DNA from: Lysobacter silvisoli
GTDB lineage: Bacteria > Pseudomonadota > Gammaproteobacteria > Xanthomonadales > Xanthomonadaceae
Length of the DNA stretch: 64,000 nucleotides
Assembly: GCF_003382365.1 (NCBI RefSeq)
Contig: NZ_QTSU01000003.1
Location: 496,001-560,000 of the forward strand
Reading direction: 5' to 3'
In this document: one piece after another, positions 42,721 to 51,781 of the stretch
Numbering within the stretch: the first letter of the stretch is position 1
Layout: each line of letters begins with the position of its first letter
The notes under the pieces: model-generated
Databases searched by the model: none
Told to the model about the DNA's origin: nothing
Seen by the model: the letters and a program-made list of their open reading frames with translations, nothing else
Position numbers and translations under genes: made by a program

Positions 42721-44051
42721 GCCGTTACGCCGGCCTGCGCGATTTCCTGCTGGTCTGGACCGGGCAACTGGTCTCGGGCGTGGGCTCGCGCCTGACCTCG
42801 TTCGCGCTCGGCATCTGGGTCTACCAGACCACCGGTTCGACCACGCGCTTCGCCCTGATCTTCGTCGCCATGGCGGTACCGGCGCTGCTGATCTCGCCGA
42901 TCGCCGGGGCCTTGGTCGACCGCTGGGACCGGCGCCGCACCATGATCGCCTGCGAGCTGGTGTCGGCCGCGACCATGCTGGCGCTGGCCGCGCTGTACGC
43001 GACCGACACGCTGTCGCTGTGGCACGTCTACGCCGGCGTCGGCATCTCGGCCCTGGCCAACGCCTTCCTGCAACCGGCCTACGCGGCTAGCGTGCCGCTG
43101 CTGGCCAGCCAGGATCAGCTCACCCGCGTCAACGGCCTGGTCCAGACCGGTTTCGCCGTGGCCCAGGTCGGCGGTCCGCTGCTGGCCGGCGTGCTGGTCA
43201 GCGCGATCTCGATGCAGGGCGTGTTGCTGGTGGACGCGCTGACCTTCGTGGCCGGCGCGATCGCGCTGTGGCTGGCGCGGGTGCCGCGCCCGGCGCGCAG
43301 CGAACACAGCGAGGAACAGGGGCTGTGGCAGGAAGCGGCCACCGGCCTGCGCTACGTGCGCGACCGCCCCGGCCTGTACGGCCTGCTCAGCGTATTCGGC
43401 GCCACCAACTTCCTGTTCGGCATCGCCAGCATCGCGATCACCCCGCTGGTGCTGTCCTTCGCCAATGCCGCGCAACTGGGCGTGCAGATGGCGGTGGGCG
43501 GCTGCGGCCTGCTGCTGGGCGGCGTGCTGATGAGCACCTGGGGCGGCCCGCGCCGGCGCATCCACGGCGTGCTCGGCTATTCGCTGGCGGCCGGCGTGCT
43601 GCTGGCCGTGCATGGCCTGGCGCCCTCGTTCGCGCTGGTGCTGGTGGCCGGTTTCGGCTTCTTCCTGACGTTACCCATACTCAACGCCAGCAATGCCGCG
43701 CTGTGGCAGAGCAAGGTGCCGGCCGATCTGCAGGGCCGTTGTTTCGCGATCCAGCGCGTGCTGTCGGAAGCGGCCATGCCGCTGGGCTACTGCCTGGCCG
43801 GCCCGCTGGCCGAACGCGTGTTCGAACCGCTGATGGCGCCCGGCGGCGCGCTGGCCGCCACGGCCGGCGCGTGGATCGGCGTCGGCCCCGGCCGCGGCCT
43901 GGGCCTGATGTTCATCGTGCTTGGTGTCCTGATGACGCTGGTCGCGGCGTGCGCCTATGGCGTGCGCGCGATCCGCCGCATCGAGGACGAACTGCCCGAC
44001 GCGCCGGTGCTGGCGGCGGGCGCCGCGGCGGAGGCACGCGCCGCGGCTTGA
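42717..44051 (+). CDS. MFS transporter (probable exporter of the NRPS product)
   Basis: 444 residues with about twelve membrane helices, starting at a GTG that overlaps the NRPS stop. Signature elements: LVWTGQLVSGVGSRLTSFALGIWVYQTTGS at the N-terminus and the loop 2-3 motif IAGALVDRWDRRR. This is the enterobactin/macrolide-type MFS efflux group often found in NRPS clusters. It lies inside the operon, so export of the peptide is the likely job. Confidence 0.88.
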   Translation: MSRYAGLRDFLLVWTGQLVSGVGSRLTSFALGIWVYQTTGSTTRFALIFVAMAVPALLISPIAGALVDRWDRRRTMIACELVSAATMLALAALYATDTLSLWHVYAGVGISALANAFLQPAYAASVPLLASQDQLTRVNGLVQTGFAVAQVGGPLLAGVLVSAISMQGVLLVDALTFVAGAIALWLARVPRPARSEHSEEQGLWQEAATGLRYVRDRPGLYGLLSVFGATNFLFGIASIAITPLVLSFANAAQLGVQMAVGGCGLLLGGVLMSTWGGPRRRIHGVLGYSLAAGVLLAVHGLAPSFALVLVAGFGFFLTLPILNASNAALWQSKVPADLQGRCFAIQRVLSEAAMPLGYCLAGPLAERVFEPLMAPGGALAATAGAWIGVGPGRGLGLMFIVLGVLMTLVAACAYGVRAIRRIEDELPDAPVLAAGAAAEARAAA

Positions 44052-44076
44052 TCTGGGTGTTTCAGAAGGAGGCGTC

Positions 44077-44286
44077 ATGCAAGGAGAAGAGACGGATCTC
44101 GGCAGGTACCGCGTGCTGGTCAATCATGAAGACCAGTACTCGATCCTGCCGGCGGCATATGCAGTCCCCGAGGGCTGGCGCGACGCCGGCTTCGAGGGCT
44201 CGAAGGACGATTGCCTGGGCCACATCCGCGACCGCTGGACCGACATGCGCCCGCTCAGCGTGCGCGATACCGGTCATGGCGGCTAG
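44077..44286 (+). CDS. MbtH-like protein
   Basis: 69 residues. Binds and activates NRPS adenylation domains. Family pattern present: YRVLVNHEDQYSILP, VPEGWRDAGFEGSKDDCLGHI and WTDMRPLS. The first of the conserved tryptophans (SxWP) is Ile here (YSILP), the others remain. Preceded by a strong AGAAGGAGG ribosome site. Placed among the NRPS operon genes, it probably serves one or more of the three A domains. Confidence 0.95.
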   Translation: MQGEETDLGRYRVLVNHEDQYSILPAAYAVPEGWRDAGFEGSKDDCLGHIRDRWTDMRPLSVRDTGHGG

Positions 44287-44310
44287 GCCGGGCACAAGGA
44301 GCAAGCAGCG

Positions 44311-45144
44311 ATGAGCGCAGACCACGATTCCCTGCAACTGCCCGACCCGGACGCGGCGATGATGGCCGCGCGCGCGCAGCTGGTGAGCGCCGGCCCGGCG
44401 GCGCGCGGCCAGCTGTTGCGCGCTTCCGACGTCGTGCGCGAGCAACCGGCGCATGCGCCGCTGCCGGTCACGGTGGCCTGGGTGCGCGAGTTTCTCGCCC
44501 GCCCGCATCCCGAGCTGGGGCGCAGCGGGCCGGTGTGTCCGTTCACGCCGCTGGCGCTGGACCTGGACACGATCTGGCTGAGCGAAGTCGCCGACGCCGA
44601 GTTGGACATGGGCCGCATCGGCGAGCTGGTCGCGCACTACCGCGACCTGTTCCTGGAGCTGGAGCCGCGCAGCGGCGGCGCGGCGATCAACAAGGCGATC
44701 CTGCTGGTGTTCCCCAACCTGGGCAGCGACGGCGCGGCGCTGATCGACGCGATCCAGGCCGCGCAGAAGGGCGGCTTCGTCGAGCAGGGCCTGATGCTGG
44801 GCGAGTTCCACGCCCACAACCTCAGCCCCGGCCTGCGCAATCCGCAGTTCCTGCCGCTGCGCAGCCCGGTGCCGATGCTGGCGATCCGGCACATGGTCGA
44901 ATCCGACCTGCCGTTCCTGCGCCGCGACAGCGATCCGGCGGACGTGCGCGCGGCCTTCCTGCGCTCCTACCTGCGCCGGCTCGGTCCGAACCTGCGCCGC
45001 AACAACTTCGAGCAGGCGATCGAGGCGCTGGTGCAGGCCGAACTCGAACAGCGCCTGGCCGCGGCGGCCGACGACGGCGCGCGCCGCAGCGACACGCGCA
45101 GCGCGCGCCCCGCACGCACGACGGTGGCCGACGATGCCGGTTGA
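44311..45144 (+). CDS. Hypothetical protein of the NRPS cluster (possibly DUF6875)
   Basis: 277 residues, soluble. The core ARPHPELGRSGPVCPFTPLAL and the later GLMLGEFHAHNLSPGLRNP and PVPMLAIRHMVESDLPFL recall a family of uncharacterised proteins found near natural-product genes (DUF6875, from memory and unverified). His/Cys residues in CPF and EFHAHN could form a metal or active site. The last 40 or so residues are low-complexity Ala/Arg/Asp. Its stop lies inside the start of the monooxygenase gene (11-base overlap), so the two are translationally coupled and may act on the same substrate. Confidence 0.65.
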   Translation: MSADHDSLQLPDPDAAMMAARAQLVSAGPAARGQLLRASDVVREQPAHAPLPVTVAWVREFLARPHPELGRSGPVCPFTPLALDLDTIWLSEVADAELDMGRIGELVAHYRDLFLELEPRSGGAAINKAILLVFPNLGSDGAALIDAIQAAQKGGFVEQGLMLGEFHAHNLSPGLRNPQFLPLRSPVPMLAIRHMVESDLPFLRRDSDPADVRAAFLRSYLRRLGPNLRRNNFEQAIEALVQAELEQRLAAAADDGARRSDTRSARPARTTVADDAG

Positions 45145-46492
45145 GGCCGTCGCCATCGACGCTAGCGCGCCCGCGCCGCGCATCGCCGTGGTCGGCGGCG
45201 GCCTGGCCGGCGCGCTGCTGGCGCTGCGCCTGGCCGCGCAGGGCCACGGCGTGGACGTGTACGAGCGCCGCTCCGATCCGCGCCTGGGCGGCGCCGACAG
45301 CGGCCGCTCGATCAACCTGGGTCTGTCCAAGCGCGGCATCCACGCACTGACCGAAGCGGGCCTGATCGGCGAAGTCATGGCCATGACCGTGACCATGGCC
45401 GGCCGGGTGATCCACGCGCCCGACGGCAGCACCCGCTTCCAGCCTTACGGCAAGGACCGCGGCGAAGTGTTGCACTCCATCGACCGCAACGAGCTCAACC
45501 AGCTGCTGCTGGACCGCGCCGAAGCGCATCCGCAGGTGCGCCTGCATTTCGGCCATCGTCTGGTCGGCGCGGACAAGGCCCGGCGCACCCTGGAATTCGA
45601 AACCCGCGACGGCGCGCGCGTGCAGGCGCAGGCCGCCTGGGTGGTGGGCGCCGACGGCGCGTTCTCGCGCGCGCGCCGCGAACTGCAGCGCGGCGAGCGC
45701 GCCGACTACCACCAGGAATACCTGGAGTGGGGCTACAAGGAACTCACCCTCAAGCCGCTGGCCGACGGCCGCTCGGCGATCGAGCTGGAAGCGCTGCACG
45801 TGTGGCCGCGCAGCCACGGCCTGTTCGTCTCGCATCCCAACCGTGACGGCTCGCACACGCTGACCCTGTTCCTGCCGTTCGAGGGCCCGGACAGCTTCGC
45901 CACCACGCGCAGCGAGGACGAGGTGCGCGCGCTGTTCGCCAAGTACTTCCCCGACCTGGTGCCGCTGCTGCCGCAGCTGGTCGAGGAATGGATGGCGCAT
46001 CCGGTGGGCGCGTTGATCACCACGCGCACCGCGCCCTGGAGCCGCAGCGACTGGATGGTGCTGGTGGGCGATGCCTGCCACGCCGTGTATCCGTTCTACG
46101 GCCAAGGCATGAATTCGGCCTTCGAGGATTGCTCGGCGCTGATGGCCGCGCTGGCGCGGCATCCGCAGGACCGCGCCGCCGCCTTCGCCGACTACGAACG
46201 CTCGCGCCGCCCGCACACCGACACCCTGGCCGAGCTGTCCAAGGCCAACTTCGTCGAACTGCGGCAGAAGGTGCAGTCGCCCTGGTTTCTCGCGCGCAAG
46301 CGCCTGGACGTGGCGCTGAACCGGCTGCTGCCGCGCGCCTGGCTGCCGCTGTACACCATGATCGCGCATACCACCATGCCTTACGGCGACGCCTTGGCGC
46401 GCGCGCAGCGGCAGGAACGCATCCTGGTCGGCGCGGGCGTGGGCGCGCTGGCCGTGGTCGGCTTAGGGGCGTGGCTGGTGCTGGCGGTCTAG
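45134..46492 (+). CDS. Kynurenine 3-monooxygenase-like FAD enzyme
   Basis: 452 residues. Class A flavoprotein aromatic hydroxylase: FAD-binding IAVVGGGLAGALLALRLA, the family-specific GRSINLGLSKRG, WVVGADGAFSRARRELQ, and LVGDACHAVYPFYGQGMNSAFEDC; a C-terminal hydrophobic helix (LVGAGVGALAVVGLGAWLVLAV) as in membrane-bound KMO. The match to kynurenine 3-monooxygenase is good throughout, so it should hydroxylate kynurenine or a related aromatic. Being the last gene of the NRPS cluster, it may supply 3-hydroxykynurenine or a derived aryl unit, or modify an aromatic residue. No kynureninase or tryptophan dioxygenase lies in the window. Confidence 0.85.
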   Translation: MPVEAVAIDASAPAPRIAVVGGGLAGALLALRLAAQGHGVDVYERRSDPRLGGADSGRSINLGLSKRGIHALTEAGLIGEVMAMTVTMAGRVIHAPDGSTRFQPYGKDRGEVLHSIDRNELNQLLLDRAEAHPQVRLHFGHRLVGADKARRTLEFETRDGARVQAQAAWVVGADGAFSRARRELQRGERADYHQEYLEWGYKELTLKPLADGRSAIELEALHVWPRSHGLFVSHPNRDGSHTLTLFLPFEGPDSFATTRSEDEVRALFAKYFPDLVPLLPQLVEEWMAHPVGALITTRTAPWSRSDWMVLVGDACHAVYPFYGQGMNSAFEDCSALMAALARHPQDRAAAFADYERSRRPHTDTLAELSKANFVELRQKVQSPWFLARKRLDVALNRLLPRAWLPLYTMIAHTTMPYGDALARAQRQERILVGAGVGALAVVGLGAWLVLAV

Positions 46493-46569
46493 CGCCGCGG
46501 GGGCGGCGGGTCGCATTCGCGGCGCAGTTCATCGCGCAGGCATTGCGGCCGCGCCGCCCACCCTCTCCA

Positions 46570-46670
46570 CATCACCGCGGCCGCACGCGCACCCCCCGCT
46601 GCGCGTCACCGCGACCGCAGACGCATCCCCTCTGTGCATCACCGCGGCCGCAGACGCATCCCCCTCTGCG
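46570..46670. repeat. About three tandem ~34-bp repeat units
   Basis: Within the 328-base gene-free stretch 46493-46820. Units begin CATCACCGCGGCCGC at 46570, CGTCACCGCGACCGC at 46604 and CATCACCGCGGCCGC at 46637, lengths 33-34, with a fourth partial start (CATCCCC) at 46671. Units 2 and 3 share almost every base. No coding potential. Confidence 0.75.
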
Positions 46671-46690
46671 CATCCCCAATCCCCATCCCC

Positions 46691-46720
46691 GTCATTCCGG
46701 CGAAAGCCGGAACCCATTTT
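46691..46720. repeat. GTCATTCCGGCGAAAGCCGGAA dispersed palindromic element
   Basis: GTCATTCCGGC-GAAA-GCCGGAACCCAT. This small palindrome is a very common dispersed repeat between genes in Xanthomonadaceae and other proteobacteria. One copy seen here; it lies after the tandem units and before the gene at 46821. Confidence 0.7.
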
Positions 46721-46820
46721 GACTTTCGCCGCCCGATCCCCGTAACGGTCGTTGCGCGCGCAGCAGCCCCGCTTCCCGCCGCCATCGGCACGACCAGCAC
46801 AGCGCGCAGCGACCCTCCTT

Positions 46821-47297
46821 CTAGCCCGTGCGCCGCGCCGGCGGCGCGGCGCTGCGTTCGTGCACCGTCACGTCGGGCGAGGCCGCGGCCTGGACCAGGC
46901 TGCGCAAGGTCTCGCTCATCGCCAGGCCCATGTCGCGCACCGGACCGTCCAGGCCGTGGCGCTGGATCAGCCAGTCCAGGTCCAGCGTGCCCAGGCGGGT
47001 GCCGCCCTCTTGGTCGCGCCAGGCCAGCGCCTTCATCGGCACGTCGATGGCCAGACTGGGGCGCTCCAGCATGGCCACGGTGGAGCTGAGCGGATTGCCC
47101 AGCAGCAGCAACTGGGTCGGCGGCATATACAGGCCGCGTTCGCCGGCCAGGCGGGCGTGGTCGATGCGCGCGTAGACGTGCAGGCCGCGCGGCTCCGCCA
47201 GCGCGGCCAGGCGGTCCAGGGTCAGGGACACGGAATAGTGGCTGCGCAGCACGGTCATGCCGGTGGGCGCGGCGAAGTAGGACACGGTTTGCTTCAT
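46821..47297 (-). CDS. DUF302-domain protein
   Basis: 158 residues, no signal peptide. The DUF302 core is recognisable: YSVSLTLDRLAALAEPRGLHVYARIDHARLAGERGL, then TQLLLLGNPLSSTVAMLERPSLAIDVPMKALAWRD. The fold is small alpha/beta and may bind a heme-like or redox ligand, but no function is established. The start at 47297 (MKQTVSYFAAPTG) is the only good option. Transcribed with or after trmL on the minus strand, 263 bases apart. Confidence 0.85.
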   Translation of the reverse strand: MKQTVSYFAAPTGMTVLRSHYSVSLTLDRLAALAEPRGLHVYARIDHARLAGERGLYMPPTQLLLLGNPLSSTVAMLERPSLAIDVPMKALAWRDQEGGTRLGTLDLDWLIQRHGLDGPVRDMGLAMSETLRSLVQAAASPDVTVHERSAAPPARRTG

Positions 47298-47560
47298 CAG
47301 GCGGGTTCTCGGCAGCGTCGGTACGTCCGGCCGGTCGTGCGGCGGGCGGGCCGCTGTCGTGCGCGGCCGCCCCGCAGCGGCTGGGGCTGGCGGTGCGGGC
47401 GATGCCTGCCGCGGCGAAGGCCCGGCCGGCCCTCCCTGTCCGTCATTGATAGAGATCGCGACGCTACGGCGGAAGCGGACGCGCACCGCGGGCCTCGCGG
47501 AAAGGCGACGAATGTCTGCGAAACTGCATCTATCTTGCCGGCTAGACCGCGGCGGACCAC

Positions 47561-48040
47561 TCACTCTCCGCCTGCGAAACCCGCTTGCCGCCAGGCCTCG
47601 AACACCACCACCGCCACCGCGTTGGACAGGTTCAGGCTGCGGTTGTGCGGCCGCATCGGCAGGCGCAGGCGCTGCGGCTCCGGCACCGAGGCCAGCACGT
47701 CCTCGGGCAGACCGCGGGTCTCCGGACCGAACAAAAAGGCGTCGCCGGCACGGTAATCCGGGCGGTCGTGGCGCGTGCGCCCGCGCGTGCTCAGCGCGAA
47801 CAGCCGCGGCGGCGCGCCCTGGTCCTGGGCGATCGCGGCCAGCGCCGCGTCCAGGCTGTCGTGCACGCGCAGGCTGGCGTACTCGTGGTAATCCAGGCCC
47901 GCGCGCTTGAGCTGCTTGTCTTCCAGGGCGAAGCCCAGCGGCGCGATCAGGTGCAGGCGTGCGCCGGTGTTGGCGCACAGCCGGATCGCGTTGCCGGTGT
48001 TGGGCGGGATCTCGGGTTGGTAGAGGATGACGTCGAACAT
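47561..48040 (-). CDS. trmL: tRNA (cytidine/uridine-34-2'-O)-methyltransferase TrmL
   Basis: 159 residues. Methylates the 2'-O of the wobble nucleotide of tRNA-Leu. SPOUT fold with motif 1 QPEIPPNTGNAIRLCANTGARLHLI, motif 2 LFGPETRGLPEDVL and motif 3 RSLNLSNAVAVVVFEAWRQ forming the knotted SAM site. Length and motifs are typical. Confidence 0.95.
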   Translation of the reverse strand: MFDVILYQPEIPPNTGNAIRLCANTGARLHLIAPLGFALEDKQLKRAGLDYHEYASLRVHDSLDAALAAIAQDQGAPPRLFALSTRGRTRHDRPDYRAGDAFLFGPETRGLPEDVLASVPEPQRLRLPMRPHNRSLNLSNAVAVVVFEAWRQAGFAGGE

Positions 48041-48239
48041 GCCGCCATTATGGGCGGCCGCGCCCCGGCCGGGCTGGCACCAAAAGTACGCAACGCAAGC
48101 GCGGGGCGCCCCCCTACCTAACTTGTGGCCTAGTGCCGGCAGGGCCGGGCGGCGACTAGGATGCCCCTTCGCCCGCGCGGCGCCGCTGGAGGCGGCGGCC
48201 GCGCTTTCGTCCGTTCCGCCGTTCCTGGAGCTTCGCCCT

Positions 48240-51116
48240 ATGTCCTCTTCGTTGCCGACCTCGCGCGCCCGTCCGCGCGCCGCCGCTCTCGCCCTGGCCC
48301 TGGCCGCCGCCCTCGGCGCCGGTGCCGCCGCGGTGCCCGCCTACGCCGCCGGCGCGTCCGCCGAGGTCTCGATTCCCTACGAAGAGTTCACCCTGCCCAA
48401 CGGCCTGCGCGTGATCGTGCACACCGACCGCAAGGCGCCGATCGTCGCGGTCAACCTGTGGTACCACGTGGGCAGCAAGAACGAGCAGCCCGGCCGCACC
48501 GGCTTCGCCCACCTGTTCGAACACCTGATGTTCCAGGGCTCGGAAAACCACCACGGCGAATTTTTCGCTCCGTTCGAACTGGTCGGCGTGACCGACCAGA
48601 ACGGCACCACCAATCAGGACCGCACCAACTACTTCCAGAACGTGCCCACCACCGCGCTGGACATGGCGCTGTGGATGGAGTCCGACCGCATGGGCCACCT
48701 GCTCGGCGCGATCGACCAGAAGACCCTGGACGAGCAGCGCGGCGTGGTCCAGAACGAGAAGCGCCAGGGCGAGAACCAGCCCTACGGCCGCCGCATCAAC
48801 GCCAAGATGTTCGAGGCCCTGTACCCGGCCGGCCACCCCTACCACTGGCAGACCATCGGTTCGATGGCCGACCTGGACGCGGCCTCGCTGGACGACGTGA
48901 AGACCTGGTTCAAGAGCTGGTACGGCCCCAATAACGCGGTGCTGGTGCTGGCCGGCGACATCGACGCCAAGACCGCCAAGGAAAAGGCGCTGCGCTACTT
49001 CGGCGACATCCCCGCCAGCGCCACGCTCAAGGACATGGCGACCAATATTCCCAAGCGCACCCAGGACACGCGCGAGATCGTGCCCGACCGCGTGCCGCAG
49101 GTGCGCATCTACCGCGCCTGGCCGGTGGCCGAGAACGGCAGCAAGGATTCGACCCTGCTGACCCTGCTCAGCCAGGTGCTGGGCGGCAGCGCGTCCTCGC
49201 GCCTGGACACGCGCCTGGTGCATCAGGACAAGCTCGCCGACAGCGTCGGCACCTCGGTGTGGAACAGCGAGATCAGCGGCACCTTCTTCATCACCACCAC
49301 GGTCAAGGAGGGCGTGGACCCGGCCAAGGTCGAGGCCATCGTCGACGAGGAACTGCAGCGTCTGCTCAAGGACGGCCCGACCGCGCAGGAGCTGGAGCAG
49401 GCCAAGACCGCGATCCGCGCCGACTTCGTGCGTGGCGTGGAACGCATCGGCGGTTTCGGCGGCAAGTCCGACGTGCTGGCCGAGTGCGCGGTGTACAGCG
49501 GCAAGCCCGACTGCTACCGCGAGGAACTGGCCACGCTCAAGGCCGCCACGCCGGCCAGCGTGCGCGATGCCGGTCGCCGCTGGCTGGGCGTGGGCTCGCA
49601 CACCCTCACCGTCCAGCCCAGCGACAAGCCCGCGTCCTCGCTGCCGGAAACCGCGCAGGCCGCGCCGGCGTCCAAGCCCGCCGCGGTGCCGGCGGCCGAT
49701 CCCAAGTTCAAGACGGTCAAGTCCGACGTCGACCGCAGCGCCGGCGTGCCCAAGACCGCCAGCTTCCCGGCGCTAAGCTTCCCCACGCCGCAGCGCGGCA
49801 AACTGTCCAACGGCATGGAAGTGGTGCTGGTCGAGCGCCACGAGATTCCGGTGGTGCAGCTGCTGATGGAATTCCCCGGCGGCTACACCGCCGACCAGGG
49901 CCGCAAGCTCGGCACCGCCAGCTTCGCCATGTCGATGCTGGACGAGGGCGCCGGCGACTACGGCGCGCTGCAGCTGGCCGCGCGCAAGGAGGCGCTGGGC
50001 GCCGAACTCGGCGCCGGCGCCAGCCTGGACAGCGCCTCGATCAGCCTGTCGGCGCTGACCGACAAGCTCGAGCCCTCGCTGGATCTGTTCGCCGACGTGG
50101 TCCGCCGCCCGCGCTTCGACGCGGCCGAGATCGAGCGCGTGCGCGCGACCTGGCTGGCCGGCATCAAGCAGGAGAAGGCGCGTCCGCAGACCGCCGCGCT
50201 GCGCGTGCTGCCGCCGCTGCTGTACGGCGCGGGCCATCCCTATGCGATTCCGTTCACCGGCAGCGGCACCGAGGCCTCGGTGGCTGCGCTGACCCGCGAC
50301 GACCTGGTCGCTTTCCACCGCGACTGGCTGCAGCCGGACAAGGTGCGCATCGTCGTGGTCGGCGACACCACGCTGAAGGCCATCGTGCCGCAGCTGGAAA
50401 AGCGCTTCGGCGACTGGAAGCCAGCCGCCAACGCGCCGGCGCTGCCGGCCGTGGCCGACGCACCCGCGCGCACCGCGCCGCGCGTGTTCCTGGTCGACCA
50501 GCCCGGCGCGATCCAGTCCAACATCTACGTCGGCCAGGTGGTGCCGCCCACCGCCAGCGCCGGTTCGATCGATTTCGATTTCGCCAACGGCGTGCTCGGC
50601 GGCGAGTTCAGCTCGCGCCTCAACATGAACCTGCGCGAGGACAAGCACTGGGCCTACGGTTCCTACAGCGGCGCCAGCAACACCAAGGGCCAGCGCCCGT
50701 GGATCGCCTCGGCCGCGGTGCAGAGCGACAAGACCGTGGATTCGATCAAGGAGCTCAAGCGCGAAATCGCCGAGTTCACCAGCGGCCAGAAGCCGATCAC
50801 CGACGCCGAAGTGACCAAGATCCGCGCCAGCAACACCCTGAGCCTGCCCGGCGCCTACGAAACCGGCGCCGCGGTGCTGGGCCAGGTCGCCGGCAACCTG
50901 CGCTACGGCCGCCCGGACGATTACATCGTGCAGTACAAGGCGCGCAACGACGCCATGACCCCGGCGCTGGCGCAGGCCGCGGCCAAGACCATCGAGCCCC
51001 AGGCCGCGACCTGGGTGGTGGTGGGCGACCTGTCCAAGATCGAACAGCCGATCCGCGACCTGCAGCTGGGCGAGGTGCAGGTGGTCGACGCCGACGGCAA
51101 GCCGGTGAAGAAGTAG
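48240..51116 (+). CDS. Two-domain M16 (pitrilysin-type) zinc metallopeptidase, secreted
   Basis: 958 residues with signal peptide (ARPRAAALALALAAALGAGAAAVPAYAA). N-terminal M16 half has the inverted zinc motif HLFEH near residue 91-95 and the downstream Glu of DEQRGVVQNEKRQGEN. After a Pro/Ala/Lys linker near residue 480 a second M16 half follows (LSNGMEVVLVERHEIPVVQLLMEFPGG), lacking HxxEH and so structural. It should form a closed clam-shell that degrades peptides in the periplasm. Start at 48240 after a GGAG site. A 12-bp inverted repeat lies just past the stop. Confidence 0.93.
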   Translation: MSSSLPTSRARPRAAALALALAAALGAGAAAVPAYAAGASAEVSIPYEEFTLPNGLRVIVHTDRKAPIVAVNLWYHVGSKNEQPGRTGFAHLFEHLMFQGSENHHGEFFAPFELVGVTDQNGTTNQDRTNYFQNVPTTALDMALWMESDRMGHLLGAIDQKTLDEQRGVVQNEKRQGENQPYGRRINAKMFEALYPAGHPYHWQTIGSMADLDAASLDDVKTWFKSWYGPNNAVLVLAGDIDAKTAKEKALRYFGDIPASATLKDMATNIPKRTQDTREIVPDRVPQVRIYRAWPVAENGSKDSTLLTLLSQVLGGSASSRLDTRLVHQDKLADSVGTSVWNSEISGTFFITTTVKEGVDPAKVEAIVDEELQRLLKDGPTAQELEQAKTAIRADFVRGVERIGGFGGKSDVLAECAVYSGKPDCYREELATLKAATPASVRDAGRRWLGVGSHTLTVQPSDKPASSLPETAQAAPASKPAAVPAADPKFKTVKSDVDRSAGVPKTASFPALSFPTPQRGKLSNGMEVVLVERHEIPVVQLLMEFPGGYTADQGRKLGTASFAMSMLDEGAGDYGALQLAARKEALGAELGAGASLDSASISLSALTDKLEPSLDLFADVVRRPRFDAAEIERVRATWLAGIKQEKARPQTAALRVLPPLLYGAGHPYAIPFTGSGTEASVAALTRDDLVAFHRDWLQPDKVRIVVVGDTTLKAIVPQLEKRFGDWKPAANAPALPAVADAPARTAPRVFLVDQPGAIQSNIYVGQVVPPTASAGSIDFDFANGVLGGEFSSRLNMNLREDKHWAYGSYSGASNTKGQRPWIASAAVQSDKTVDSIKELKREIAEFTSGQKPITDAEVTKIRASNTLSLPGAYETGAAVLGQVAGNLRYGRPDDYIVQYKARNDAMTPALAQAAAKTIEPQAATWVVVGDLSKIEQPIRDLQLGEVQVVDADGKPVKK

Positions 51117-51123
51117 GCGCCGT

Positions 51124-51164
51124 GCGCACGTAGCCTTCGGCCATAGGGCGAGGGCTACGTGCGC
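51124..51164. terminator. 12-bp inverted repeat after the M16 peptidase gene
   Basis: GCGCACGTAGCC (51124-51135) pairs perfectly with GGCTACGTGCGC (51153-51164), eight bases after the stop. There is no T tract, so it is a weak intrinsic terminator at best; it may stabilise the 3' end. Confidence 0.5.
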
Positions 51165-51211
51165 GGTTCCGCACCACGAGCCCGCAAGGATGTCAGCGCC
51201 GTGCCTTGGGA

Positions 51212-51650
51212 TAGGAGCCGCGACCGCGGATATCCGCTTACGACGGACCTCATGATGCCCCCTGTAGGAGCTGCGTGAGCTGCGACCGCGAATCCGCAAT
51301 GACGACGAAAACCTCGGTCTGTGGAGGGACTAGCTTTCTGTGGGAGCGGCGTGAGCCGCGATCTTCTCCGAGCTGCGAAGGTGTATGAGTGTGCCTGTAA
51401 GCAACAGCAACAGCTTCCGTCCGTAAACGGCCGGGTTACTTCCTTTTGATAAGCGTCAAAAGAAAGTAACCAAAGAAAAACGCTTCGCCAGAGCTCCCGT
51501 GCGAGAGCGGTGTGGGCGCAGGGATTTTCCGATCGGGCATCCTGCCCGAGCGAAAAACGGCGCACATCCTGTGCGCCGCCCTTCGGGTCTTCTATTAAAA
51601 CTGCGAGTTCGGCGCCCGAGCGAGGATCAAGGGCATTCGCGCTGCGCGCT
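51212..51650 (+). repeat. Long composite intergenic repeat, copy 3
   Basis: Fills most of the 665-base gap between the M16 peptidase and the lipoprotein gene at 51782. Has the TAGGAG..GCTGCG and GGAGCGGCGTGAGCCGCGAT units, the hairpin TTTTGATAAGCGTCAAAA followed by GAAAGTAACCAAAGAAAAACGCTTCGCC, and the GCGCAC..GTGCGC module, in the same order and orientation as at 5904. It lacks the two GAGAGGG palindromes that end the other copies. Remaining bases (51651-51781) show nothing notable. Confidence 0.82.
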
Positions 51651-51781
51651 CACTTCTGCGCGGGGAGGAGGGCGGGCCAGCGGGTGGCGCGCTTAAGCCA
51701 TGTGCGCATCCAGTCCTCCCCAATTCACCTCGCACCGGCGAGAATCACCCCAACCCACGACCGCCCCGCCGGAGCCACCGC

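Noticed and set aside
46570..46680. Tandem 34-bp units considered as a CRISPR array
   Set aside because: Units abut with no unique spacers and no cas genes are nearby.
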